A stretch of 7,285 nucleotides of DNA, taken from positions 1 through 7,285 of the forward strand of contig DQAA01000614.1 of assembly GCA_003523465.1 (NCBI GenBank), in the 5' to 3' direction. The notes below the pieces were generated by a model. The model did not search any database. It was not told the DNA's origin and was given only the letters and a program-made list of their open reading frames with translations. Source of the DNA: Pseudomonas sp. (GTDB lineage Bacteria; Pseudomonadota; Gammaproteobacteria; Pseudomonadales; Pseudomonadaceae). The position numbers were made by a program, and so were the translations under genes. Positions 1 to 4,534 of the stretch are shown here, piece by piece; position 1 is the stretch's first letter, and every line of letters begins with the position of its first letter.

Positions 1-181
1 CCTGCTGGTGGGCGAGCCTGCCGGCGCGCCGGACGCCGACGGCCAGTTCCCCGAGGGTAGCGTCAACGCCCGGGTGGTGGAGCGCCTGCGGGTGATTGCC
101 GAGATGATCAGCGAGGAAGACTTCAAGGAAGCGGAAAAAGAGCAGGCGGAACAGGCGCTTGCCGAAGTGAAGCCGGCCTGA
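1..181 (+). CDS. Lon-related AAA+ ATP-dependent protease, C-terminal end only (partial)
   Basis: The first whole codon starts at base 2 and the frame runs 59 codons to TGA at 179-181; the start lies outside the window. The visible tail has the pattern GEPAG...DG.FPEGSVN..V..RL, which I recognise from the C-terminus of Lon-related proteases (LonB/YcbZ-like, AAA_32 plus Lon peptidase domain; PA4576-like in P. aeruginosa). In this family the Ser-Lys proteolytic dyad lies upstream of this tail, so no catalytic residue can be checked here. The last 20 or so residues are rich in Glu, Lys and Ala and look like a charged helix. A hairpin follows at 193-226. The family call rests on the short tail and on the conserved neighbours. 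It could be another protein that carries the same tail, but I think that is unlikely. Confidence 0.7.
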   Translation, partial: LLVGEPAGAPDADGQFPEGSVNARVVERLRVIAEMISEEDFKEAEKEQAEQALAEVKPA

Positions 182-192
182 CCGCCTGAAAC

Positions 193-226
193 CGGGCGCC
201 GTGGTGGCATGACCATTCGGCGCCCG
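193..226 (+). terminator. Hairpin after the Lon-related protease gene, possible terminator
   Basis: CGGGCGCCG (193-201) pairs perfectly with CGGCGCCCG (218-226). A second short stem, TGGT/ACCA (202-205 with 212-215), forms inside the loop. It starts 12 bases after the stop codon, the right place for a terminator, but only two T residues follow. Termination is therefore inferred from position and stem strength and not from a complete intrinsic terminator. Confidence 0.4.
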
Positions 227-335
227 TTCACCTCCGGCGGCTTGTGCTGGCCGGTTTTCTTCTATTCTTCAGAGCATGGATAGTCGTCGGTACAGGATGG
301 AAACAGCCTTGTCGAAGGCTGAACGGGTTTTCTCC

Positions 336-340
336 GAGGG
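336..340 (+). promoter_or_regulatory. Ribosome binding site that sets the start of the 102-aa gene
   Basis: GAGGG at 336-340 lies 8 bases before ATG 349. The same frame is open upstream to a possible start at 244, but no Shine-Dalgarno-like sequence precedes that position and the extra 35 residues do not resemble the rest of the protein. The downstream ATG is preferred. Confidence 0.6.
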
Positions 341-348
341 TCGTCGCC

Positions 349-657
349 ATGCCGCGCAGCCTCTGCCTTACACGCCAATGCCTGGGTCTGGTGACCCGCA
401 TCGAGTGCAGCATTCGTCCCCTGTCCGGTGACAACGGCATGTGGACGCTTCTCTTCGCCGCCGGCATGGCAGGCGAACAACCTTCCGCAATCAAGGCCCA
501 GGGGCCGTTTCACGGACCTTTCGTTGCCGAGTCGGTGCTCAACGCCATCGTCGACAGCCTGACCCTGCACGGCTACCAGTTGGCCGATGATCCGCAGATC
601 TGGAGCGTGCATCTGCAAGCGCAGTTGCGCCGGGTAAACGGGCACGTTCATCACTGA
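349..657 (+). CDS. Uncharacterised 102-aa protein, PA4575-like
   Basis: I do not know a function for this protein. It has 102 residues, no signal peptide and no strongly hydrophobic segment, so it is probably cytoplasmic. The middle holds the segment [21 protein letters not shown] (about residues 27-47), followed by a GPFHGPF repeat-like motif, then a helical stretch ending in [11 protein letters not shown] near the C-terminus. From memory, Pseudomonas genomes carry a similar small protein at this position between the Lon-related protease and the UPF0114 gene (PA4575 in P. aeruginosa). The shared gene position supports a real gene. It lies 167 bases after the protease gene, has its own ribosome binding site and ends at a good intrinsic terminator (685-712), so it is probably a single-gene unit. 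The antisense frames here are open only because of codon bias. Confidence 0.8.
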   Translation: MPRSLCLTRQCLGLVTRIECSIRPLSGDNGMWTLLFAAGMAGEQPSAIKAQGPFHGPFVAESVLNAIVDSLTLHGYQLADDPQIWSVHLQAQLRRVNGHVHH

Positions 658-684
658 ACGCCGGGGGCCATGCCTGCATCCTCA

Positions 685-712
685 GCCTGCGGCAGCGCGT
701 CGCGGGCTTTTT
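685..712 (+). terminator. Intrinsic terminator after the 102-aa gene
   Basis: GCCTGCGG (685-692) pairs with TCGCGGGC (700-707), 8 bp including two G-U pairs, across a 7-base loop, followed directly by TTTTT (708-712). It lies 28 bases after the stop codon at 657. Confidence 0.7.
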
Positions 713-735
713 CCTACACGTTCGGCTGATATACT
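709..735 (+). promoter_or_regulatory. Probable sigma-70 promoter of the UPF0114 (yqhA) gene
   Basis: TATACT at 730-735 is a good -10 element, 39 bases before the start codon. The -35 is weak: TTTTCC at 709-714 with a short 15-base spacer is the best candidate, and it lies within the T-run of the preceding terminator. Only the -10 is well supported. Confidence 0.45.
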
Positions 736-759
736 CCCGCCCGATTTTCCCCCGCCATC

Positions 760-765
760 AGGTGA
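760..765 (+). promoter_or_regulatory. Ribosome binding site that sets the yqhA start
   Basis: AGGTGA at 760-765 lies 8 bases before ATG 774. An in-frame GTG at 762 gives a protein 4 residues longer, but that GTG is part of the Shine-Dalgarno sequence itself. The ATG also gives the usual [13 protein letters not shown] beginning of the family. Confidence 0.75.
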
Positions 766-773
766 CTAGCTCA

Positions 774-1262
774 ATGGAACGCTTTATCGAAAATGCGATG
801 TACGCCTCGCGCTGGCTGCTCGCACCGATCTACTTTGGATTGTCGCTGGGCTTGCTGGCGCTGGCGCTGAAGTTCTTCCAGGAGATCTTCCACGTCCTGC
901 CGAACGTCTTCGCGTTGGCCGAGGCCGACCTGATCCTGGTCCTGCTGTCGCTGATCGACATGGCCCTGGTGGGTGGTCTGCTGGTGATGGTGATGATCTC
1001 CGGTTACGAGAACTTCGTCTCGCAACTGGACATCGACGAGGACAAGGAAAAGCTCAGCTGGCTGGGCAAGATGGACTCGTCGTCGCTGAAGATGAAAGTC
1101 GCGGCGTCGATCGTGGCGATCTCCTCGATCCACCTGCTGCGGGTGTTCATGGATGCGCAGAACATCTCGTCGAACTACCTGATGTGGTACGTGATCATCC
1201 ATATGACCTTCGTGGTTTCGGCGTTTGCCATGGGTTACCTGGATAAAGTGACCAAGCACTGA
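774..1262 (+). CDS. yqhA: UPF0114 family inner-membrane protein (YqhA-like)
   Basis: A 162-aa membrane protein of unknown biochemical role, close in length to E. coli YqhA (about 164 aa). The sequence shows four hydrophobic segments at about residues 14-35, 52-77, 108-126 and 136-156, consistent with a four-helix inner-membrane protein. Family features are clear: the [14 protein letters not shown] beginning, [20 protein letters not shown] in helix 2, the [11 protein letters not shown] segment in the loop after helix 2, the WLGKMD motif, [20 protein letters not shown] in helix 3, and the ending GYLDKVTKH. The conserved Asp in helix 2 and the Ser/His/Arg residues in helix 3 are polar groups within the membrane and are candidate functional residues; that is inference. 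The gene has its own -10 element and terminator and so is probably monocistronic. Some databases describe the family as transporter-like, but I know of no proven substrate. Confidence 0.93.
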   Translation: MERFIENAMYASRWLLAPIYFGLSLGLLALALKFFQEIFHVLPNVFALAEADLILVLLSLIDMALVGGLLVMVMISGYENFVSQLDIDEDKEKLSWLGKMDSSSLKMKVAASIVAISSIHLLRVFMDAQNISSNYLMWYVIIHMTFVVSAFAMGYLDKVTKH

Positions 1263-1285
1263 TCCCCGCTGCGCCCGCATGACCG

Positions 1286-1323
1286 ACCGCCCGGCCGTTG
1301 CAAACGGACGGGCGGTTGCGTTT
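1286..1323 (+). terminator. Probable intrinsic terminator after yqhA
   Basis: ACCGCCCG (1286-1293) pairs perfectly with CGGGCGGT (1309-1316). The stem continues inward through CCGT/ACGG (1295-1298 with 1304-1307) after a single mismatched pair, with a TGCAA loop. The following T-run is poor (TGCGTTT). It begins 24 bases after the yqhA stop. Confidence 0.6.
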
Positions 1324-1385
1324 CTGCCTTGTGCTTTGCAACGGGCTGTACGAAAAATGAGCAGTCACCGTTGCGAGGTATTTCC

Positions 1386-1691
1386 ATGAACCTGCACGAA
1401 CTGAACACCCAGGCCCGCGCGGGCCGGATCGACGAGCTCAACCTGATCGCCATCGAAGGCGGCGATTTTCTCCTTGAAGCACGCTCCCATGGACACGCCC
1501 ACGCCCTCACGGACACCCGGGGCGGGCGCCTGAAAGTGCACTCGGTGGAGGAGGCCCATAACCTGCTCGAAGGCCTGCCTGCGGTGCCGATGCACCTGGT
1601 GCATTGGTCGGTGCAGGACGAGATGTGCGGGATGGCCAGCGTGGTCGAGGAAGACCTCAAGGTGCCGGTGTCGCGCCGGGCCGCCAGGTAG
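1386..1691 (+). CDS. DUF6482-type small protein, PA4573-like, function unknown
   Basis: A 101-aa soluble protein with no signal peptide or membrane segment. I recognise it as the short Pseudomonas family called DUF6482; no function is established for it to my knowledge. The N-terminal part begins MNLHELNTQARAGRIDELNL and continues into IEGGDFLLEA, suggesting a small alpha/beta fold. The C-terminal part holds the motif HLVHWSVQDEMCGM (residues 70-83), the most family-like segment, with one Cys and two His that might bind a metal (inference only). ATG 1386 was chosen because GAGGT (1375-1379) lies 6 bases upstream; the same frame is open back to a TTG at 1329, but that region lacks a ribosome binding site. 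The gene follows the yqhA terminator by about 60 bases and I see no clear promoter for it. It lies 86 bases before fklB. Confidence 0.8.
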   Translation: MNLHELNTQARAGRIDELNLIAIEGGDFLLEARSHGHAHALTDTRGGRLKVHSVEEAHNLLEGLPAVPMHLVHWSVQDEMCGMASVVEEDLKVPVSRRAAR

Positions 1692-1692
1692 C

Positions 1693-1721
1693 TGATTCGC
1701 TTCGCCGCAGTGTGCTAGGCT
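1693..1721 (+). promoter_or_regulatory. Possible sigma-70 promoter of fklB
   Basis: TGCTAGGCT (1713-1721) reads as an extended -10 (TG, one base, TAGGCT). At a 17-base spacer the -35 would be TGATTC (1693-1698), a poor match. An extended -10 can work without a good -35. The start point would be near 1728, giving a leader of about 50 bases. Confidence 0.4.
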
Positions 1722-1725
1722 GCGA

Positions 1726-1772
1726 GCCCTTTTCATAAAGGGCGCGGTCGTTATGCGCCCTGCTGCGGAGCA
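1726..1772 (+). promoter_or_regulatory. Overlapping hairpins in the fklB leader
   Basis: Hairpin 1 is GCCCTTT (1726-1732) with AAAGGGC (1737-1743) around a TCAT loop. Hairpin 2 is AGGGCGC (1739-1745) with GCGCCCT (1755-1761). They share bases 1739-1743, so they cannot both form. A small TGCT/AGCA stem (1761-1764 with 1769-1772) covers the Shine-Dalgarno GGAG (1767-1770) and would compete with hairpin 2 for T1761. The pairings are seen in the sequence; any regulatory effect is inference. Confidence 0.35.
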
Positions 1773-1777
1773 AGCCA

Positions 1778-2395
1778 ATGTCCGAAATCAACCTGTCCAC
1801 CGACGAAACCCGCGTCAGCTACGGCATCGGCCGTCAACTGGGCGGTCAACTGCGTGACAACCCGCCACCAGGCGTCAGCCTGGAAGCCATCCTGGCCGGC
1901 CTGACCGACGCCTTCAACGGCGCCGCCAGCCGCGTCAGCGAAGAAGACCTGTCGGCCAGCTTCAAGGTAATCCGTGAAGTCATGCAGGCCGAGCAGGCTG
2001 CCAAGGCTGAAGCTGCCGCTGCTGCCGGCAAGGAATTCCTGGCCGAGAACGCCAAGCGCGACGGCATCACCACCCTGGCTTCCGGCCTGCAGTTCGAAGT
2101 GCTGACCGCCGGCGAAGGCGCCAAGCCAAGCCGTGAAGACAGTGTGCGTACCCACTACCACGGCACCCTGATCGACGGCACTGTCTTCGACAGCTCCTAC
2201 GATCGTGGCCAGCCGGCCGAATTCCCGGTTGGCGGCGTGATCGCCGGCTGGACCGAAGCCCTGCAACTGATGAACGCCGGCAGCAAATGGCGCCTGTACG
2301 TTCCGAGCGAGCTGGCTTACGGCGCCCAGGGCGTTGGCAGCATCCCGCCACACAGCGTACTGGTGTTCGACGTCGAGCTGCTGGACGTTCTGTAA
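1778..2395 (+). CDS. fklB: FKBP-type peptidyl-prolyl cis-trans isomerase, FKBP22/Mip type
   Basis: This enzyme catalyses cis-trans isomerisation of peptide bonds before proline and helps proteins fold. The 205-aa length matches FklB of E. coli (206 aa). Residues 1-92 form the helical FKBP N-terminal domain used for dimerisation, beginning TDETRVSYGIGRQLGGQL and passing through an Ala/Glu-rich helix (about 68-92). The catalytic FKBP domain spans about 100-205. Visible active-site residues of the family are Y127 (in HYHGT), F137 and D138 (in TVFDSS), V154-I155, W158 (in AGWTEAL), Y181 (in ELAYG) and F197 (in VFDVELL). No signal peptide is present, so it acts in the cytoplasm, unlike the periplasmic FkpA and surface Mip relatives. 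ATG 1778 has GCGGAG 7 bases upstream. A REP pair follows the stop. It matches PA4572 in position. Confidence 0.95.
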   Translation: MSEINLSTDETRVSYGIGRQLGGQLRDNPPPGVSLEAILAGLTDAFNGAASRVSEEDLSASFKVIREVMQAEQAAKAEAAAAAGKEFLAENAKRDGITTLASGLQFEVLTAGEGAKPSREDSVRTHYHGTLIDGTVFDSSYDRGQPAEFPVGGVIAGWTEALQLMNAGSKWRLYVPSELAYGAQGVGSIPPHSVLVFDVELLDVL

Positions 2396-2404
2396 GGCTT
2401 AAGA

Positions 2405-2468
2405 CCTCATCGCCGGCAACGCCGGCTCCCAAAGAAACCTGTGGGAGCCGGCGTTGCCGGCGATGAGG
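2405..2468. repeat. Inverted pair of Pseudomonas REP elements (perfect 27-bp arms)
   Basis: Bases 2405-2431 are the exact reverse complement of 2442-2468, with a 10-base spacer between them. Each arm is a typical Pseudomonas REP: a head reading GTGGGAGC or its near equivalent, then the internal palindrome GCCGGC-GTT-GCCGGC, then GATGAGG. The heads face each other, as in a two-REP BIME. It lies between the convergent stops at 2395 and 2494. REP elements of this genus are thought to be mobilised by RAYT (TnpA-REP) transposases; none is encoded here. A transcript from either strand would fold into a very stable hairpin, which could protect mRNA 3' ends. Neither side has a clear T-run, so it is not a standard intrinsic terminator. 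Confidence 0.9.
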
Positions 2469-2493
2469 ATCCAAAGACCAGAAAAGGAATCAG

Positions 2494-2742
2494 CTAGAAC
2501 CCCGTATGCGGGGTGTTCGGGCGCAACGCCCGGGCATAACAGAACAGGAACAGGTTCCTCACCAGTTCCTTGAGCACGATCGGCTCACTCGAATTCAAAC
2601 CATTCAGGTCCAGGTCGCCCTGGTCGCGCAGTTCGTCCAGTGCCGCTTCTTCGAGCACGGCACAGACTTCGCCGGTTTCGCGGTGGAGGATGCGCAGGTA
2701 AGGGTGGGGGCGGTCAAGCCAGGCGTCGATCAGATAAGTCAT
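2494..2742 (-). CDS. Uncharacterised 82-aa protein (PA4570-like), probably iron-regulated
   Basis: An 82-aa soluble protein of unknown function. It begins MTYLIDAWLDRPHPYLRILH, continues with the strand-like RETGEVCAVLEE, an acidic middle (DELRDQGDLDLNGL) and a hydrophobic helix at about residues 56-73 (LKELVRNLFLFCYARAL). Two Cys (27 and 68) do not form a metal-binding pattern I know. ATG 2742 is well supported: AAGGAG on the minus strand (complement of 2750-2755) lies 7 bases upstream. I recognise it as resembling PA4570, which also lies between fklB and ispB in P. aeruginosa; I recall, without being able to check, that PA4570 is listed as induced by iron starvation. Two Fur-box-like sites upstream fit that. 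It has its own upstream region and is probably a single-gene unit that ends at the REP pair. Confidence 0.82.
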   Translation of the reverse strand: MTYLIDAWLDRPHPYLRILHRETGEVCAVLEEAALDELRDQGDLDLNGLNSSEPIVLKELVRNLFLFCYARALRPNTPHTGF

Positions 2743-2768
2743 GGCTATTCTCCTTGAAAGCGTTCAGT

Positions 2769-2787
2769 GAGAATAATTCTTATTAGC
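2769..2787 (-). promoter_or_regulatory. Fur box 1, proximal to the 82-aa gene
   Basis: GAGAATAATTCTTATTAGC (2769-2787, plus strand) matches 13 of 19 positions of the classical Fur box GATAATGATAATCATTATC. The core AATAA-TTC-TTATT is a perfect dyad. On the minus strand TAAGAATTATTCTCA (2782-2768) matches 11 of 14 fixed positions of the 7-1-7 form TGATAATnATTATCA. It lies 27 to 45 bases upstream of ATG 2742. A possible -35, TTGTCA (minus strand, 2804-2799), with TAAGAA (2782-2777) at a 16-base spacer, would put the site over the -10, as expected for iron-dependent repression. Confidence 0.65.
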
Positions 2788-2806
2788 AGAATAGCAAGTG
2801 ACAATT

Positions 2807-2825
2807 GGGAATAATTTGCATTTTC
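2807..2825 (-). promoter_or_regulatory. Fur box 2, distal to the 82-aa gene
   Basis: GGGAATAATTTGCATTTTC (2807-2825, plus strand) matches 12 of 19 positions of the same Fur consensus. It is centred 38 bases upstream of box 1 and lies just beyond the candidate -35. It is weaker than box 1 and in an AT-rich stretch, so a chance match is possible. Confidence 0.4.
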
Positions 2826-2828
2826 TGC

Positions 2829-2861
2829 CGGAGTGCGCGCCCGTGTCGCAGCGCGCATCCG
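2829..2861 (-). terminator. Hairpin after yjdM, possible terminator
   Basis: CGGA (2829-2832) pairs with TCCG (2858-2861) and TGCGCGC (2834-2840) with GCGCGCA (2851-2857). This makes an 11-bp stem with one bulged G (2833) and a 10-base loop. It lies 14 bases beyond the yjdM stop codon on the minus strand. No T-run follows on either strand, so terminator activity is only inferred. Confidence 0.4.
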
Positions 2862-2874
2862 TAAAGGCGGGGGA

Positions 2875-3216
2875 TCAGACCTTGCGGACGAATTCCGATT
2901 TCAGCTTCATCGGGCCGATGCCGTCAATCTTGCAGTCGATGTCGTGGTCGCCATCGCACAGGCGGATGTTCTTGACCTTGGTACCGACCTTGACCACCAG
3001 CGAGGTGCCCTTGACCTTGAGGTCCTTGATCACGGTGATGGTGTCGCCGTCCTGCAGGACGTTGCCCACTGCATCCTTCTTCACCACGTCGTCATTGGCC
3101 GCCTCGGCATCGCCGCTGGCCGACCACTCGTGGGCGCATTCGGGGCAGATCAGTTGAGCGCCGTCTTCATAGGTGTATTCGGAGTTGCATTTGGGGCAGG
3201 GTGGCAAGGTGCTCAC
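2875..3216 (-). CDS. yjdM: YjdM/PhnA family zinc-ribbon protein
   Basis: A 113-aa protein of the YjdM (older name PhnA) family; E. coli YjdM is about 111 aa. The N-terminus carries a zinc ribbon: C7-x2-C10 (PCPKC) and C24-x2-C27 (CPEC), followed by HEW. The rest, about residues 43-113, is the beta-rich PhnA domain with the family motifs [26 protein letters not shown] (in two parts) and [18 protein letters not shown]. Despite the old name, the protein is not needed for C-P lyase activity and should not be read as a phosphonate-use gene; no phn genes are nearby. It is cytoplasmic and its role is unsettled. The start is GTG 3216, with AGGA (complement of 3223-3226) 6 bases upstream; an ATG at 3221 is closed at once by TAG. 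It has its own promoter and lies downstream of the ispB terminator. Confidence 0.93.
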   Translation of the reverse strand: MSTLPPCPKCNSEYTYEDGAQLICPECAHEWSASGDAEAANDDVVKKDAVGNVLQDGDTITVIKDLKVKGTSLVVKVGTKVKNIRLCDGDHDIDCKIDGIGPMKLKSEFVRKV

Positions 3217-3226
3217 TACATTTCCT
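3216..3226 (-). promoter_or_regulatory. Ribosome binding site and ATG-TAG mini-ORF overlapping the yjdM start
   Basis: On the minus strand the sequence reads AGGAAATGTAGTG: Shine-Dalgarno AGGA (3226-3223), then ATG-TAG (3221-3216), whose final G begins the GTG start of yjdM (3216-3214). The ATG is one base from AGGA, too close for normal initiation, while GTG is at the expected 6 bases. This decides the start. Confidence 0.55.
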
Positions 3227-3253
3227 CGGGGCGTGCGTACAGAAAGCCCACAT

Positions 3254-3282
3254 TGTATAGGGTTTTGGCCTACAGAGGAAAA
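3254..3282 (-). promoter_or_regulatory. Probable sigma-70 promoter of yjdM
   Basis: TATACA on the minus strand (3259-3254) is a good -10. TTTTCC (3282-3277) lies a perfect 17 bases upstream and shares its T-run with the ispB terminator. The -35 is a weak match. The start point would fall near 3247, giving a leader of about 30 bases. Confidence 0.5.
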
Positions 3283-3305
3283 GCAGGCCCGTCAGACGAC
3301 GGGCC
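3279..3305 (-). terminator. Intrinsic terminator after ispB
   Basis: On the minus strand GGCCCGTC pairs with GACGGGCC (3305-3298 with 3293-3286), a perfect 8-bp stem with a four-base loop, followed by TGCTTTT (3285-3279). It begins 10 bases after the ispB stop. Confidence 0.75.
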
Positions 3306-3315
3306 GGGTGGGGTA

Positions 3316-4284
3316 TCAGTGCGTGCGGGCGACGGCGAATTCGCTGAGTTCCACCAGCGCATCGCGGTATTCGCTGGCGGGCAGCACTTCGAGGCAGGCG
3401 ATGGCGCGGGCGACGTAGTCGCGGGCCAGGTTGGCGGTGTAGTCCAGCGAGCCCGAGGCTTCCACGGCTTCGCGGATGCGCTCCAGGTCCTCGATGCCGC
3501 CTTTCTGGATCGCCTGGCGAACCAGTGCGGCCTGCTCCGGAGTGCCTTCGCGCATGGTGTAGATCAGCGGCAGGGTCGGCTTGCCTTCGGCGAGGTCGTC
3601 ACCGACGTTCTTGCCCAGGGTCTGCGCGTCGCCCTTGTAGTCGAGCAGGTCGTCGACCAGCTGGAAGGCCACGCCAAGGTGGTCGCCGAAGGTACGCAGC
3701 GCTTCGCTCTGTTCTTCGCTGGCGCCGGCCAGGGCGGCGGCGCTGTGGGTCGAGGCCTCGAACAGCATCGCGGTCTTGCCGCGGATGACGTCCATGTAGA
3801 TCTCTTCGGTAGTGCTGGCATCGCGGATGCGCGACAACTGCAGCACTTCGCCTTCGGCGATGACCCGGGTGGCCTTGGAGAGGATCTGCATGACCGGCAT
3901 CGAACCCAGCTCGACCATCATTTCGAACGAGCGGGAATAAAGGAAGTCGCCCACCAGTACGCTCGGCGCGTTGCCCCACAGGGCGTTGGCGGTGGAGCGG
4001 CCGCGGCGCATGCCGGACATGTCGACCACGTCGTCATGCAGCAGGGTGGCGGTGTGGAGGAATTCGATGGTGGCGGCGAGCAGGCGCAGGTCATCGCCTT
4101 CACGGCCCAGCGCCTTGCCGCAGAGCAGCACCAGCAGCGGGCGCAGACGCTTGCCGCCAGCGGAGGTAATGTAGTCGCCGATTTTCGATACCAGCGGAAC
4201 GCGGGAAGTCAGCTGTTTCTTGATGATCTCGTCAACGGCGCTGAAATCGTCCGCTACCGCGCGGTAGAAAGCTTGGGGTTGCAT
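3316..4284 (-). CDS. ispB: Long-chain all-trans polyprenyl diphosphate synthase (ubiquinone side chain)
   Basis: IspB adds isopentenyl diphosphate units to farnesyl diphosphate to make the long side chain of ubiquinone. Pseudomonas makes ubiquinone-9, so the product is probably solanesyl (C45) diphosphate and not the octaprenyl (C40) of E. coli; this is inference from the genus. The 322-aa protein shows the full trans-prenyltransferase set: GGKRLRP (43-49), the first Asp-rich motif DDVVD (84-88) followed by MRRG (92-95), and the second Asp-rich motif DDLLD (211-215) with the conserved K at 219 after Y217. The residues just before the first motif are small (A79, T80), as expected for a long-chain enzyme. 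I chose ATG 4284, which gives the usual MQPQAFY beginning. An in-frame ATG at 4302 lies only about 7 bases from the predicted transcription start and has no ribosome binding site. The GGAG for 4284 is 12 bases upstream, rather far. Confidence 0.95.
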   Translation of the reverse strand: MQPQAFYRAVADDFSAVDEIIKKQLTSRVPLVSKIGDYITSAGGKRLRPLLVLLCGKALGREGDDLRLLAATIEFLHTATLLHDDVVDMSGMRRGRSTANALWGNAPSVLVGDFLYSRSFEMMVELGSMPVMQILSKATRVIAEGEVLQLSRIRDASTTEEIYMDVIRGKTAMLFEASTHSAAALAGASEEQSEALRTFGDHLGVAFQLVDDLLDYKGDAQTLGKNVGDDLAEGKPTLPLIYTMREGTPEQAALVRQAIQKGGIEDLERIREAVEASGSLDYTANLARDYVARAIACLEVLPASEYRDALVELSEFAVARTH

Positions 4285-4316
4285 CGGCCACAGGTGCTCC
4301 ATATAGGTTGCGCGGC

Positions 4317-4345
4317 ATGCTAGGTCGCGGGTTCCGGCCTGTCAA
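4317..4345 (-). promoter_or_regulatory. Sigma-70 promoter of ispB
   Basis: On the minus strand a perfect -35, TTGACA (4345-4340), is followed after exactly 17 bases by TAGCAT (4322-4317), a 4-of-6 match to the -10. Transcription would start near 4310, about 25 bases before ATG 4284. Confidence 0.75.
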
Positions 4346-4373
4346 GGCGCCCGGCCGGGCGGCCCGGGGCGCC
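4346..4373. repeat. 28-bp pure G/C block with inverted ends between divergent promoters
   Basis: Every one of the 28 bases is G or C. The ends GGCGCCC (4346-4352) and GGGCGCC (4367-4373) form a 7-bp inverted repeat. The block fills nearly all of the 30 bases between the ispB -35 and the rplU -35. What it does is unknown; it could be a protein-binding site or a barrier between the two promoters. Confidence 0.6.
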
Positions 4374-4375
4374 AC

Positions 4376-4404
4376 TTGCAAGGCCTGACTGGCTTGCGTA
4401 CAAT
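4376..4404 (+). promoter_or_regulatory. Sigma-70 promoter of rplU-rpmA
   Basis: TTGCAA (4376-4381) and TACAAT (4399-4404) are separated by exactly 17 bases, matching 4 of 6 and 5 of 6 consensus positions. The start would be near 4411, giving a leader of about 124 bases before rplU. Confidence 0.8.
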
Positions 4405-4423
4405 CGCGCACCCTAACTTCCTG

Positions 4424-4472
4424 GGCAGCACCTGCCTTACGCAATTGCACCGGGCCTTTCCAGCCTCGTGCA
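4424..4472 (+). promoter_or_regulatory. Structured 5' leader of rplU, two hairpins
   Basis: Hairpin A is GGCAG (4424-4428) with CTGCC (4432-4436). Hairpin B is TGCAC (4446-4450) with GTGCA (4468-4472), continuing after a C/C mismatch through GGGC/GCCT (4452-4455 with 4463-4466) around a seven-base loop. Both lie within the predicted untranslated leader. Long leaders often mark autoregulated ribosomal protein operons, but I recognise no named motif here. Confidence 0.35.
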
Positions 4473-4534
4473 GCCATGCCAGCCAATACTCTTCCTATAA
4501 AGCGCTGGGTGAGCAGGATTATCGGAGAAATACC

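Noticed and set aside
262..654. A 130-codon minus-strand frame opposite the 102-aa gene
   Set aside because: The plus-strand frame has a better start signal, a terminator after it and a recognisable family tail; the minus frame has none of these.
1751..2353. A 200-codon minus-strand open frame over fklB
   Set aside because: It is antisense to a complete FKBP protein and has no motif or start signal of its own.
2875..3216. Reading yjdM (phnA) as a phosphonate-degradation gene
   Set aside because: The old name is misleading: this zinc-ribbon family is not part of C-P lyase, and there are no phn genes nearby.
4285..4302. Six-residue longer ispB start at ATG 4302
   Set aside because: It would begin only about 7 bases after the predicted transcription start, without a Shine-Dalgarno sequence, and would be atypical for the family.
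2833..4323. A 496-codon open frame on the plus strand antisense to yjdM and ispB
   Set aside because: It lies opposite two well-identified genes, has low-complexity Gly/Ala/Val/Gln/His composition, no family motif and no ribosome binding site. Such frames arise from high G+C codon bias.
4376..4534. Upstream extension of rplU starting at TTG 4376
   Set aside because: That TTG is the -35 of the rplU promoter, and L21 proteins start at MSYAVI or similar.
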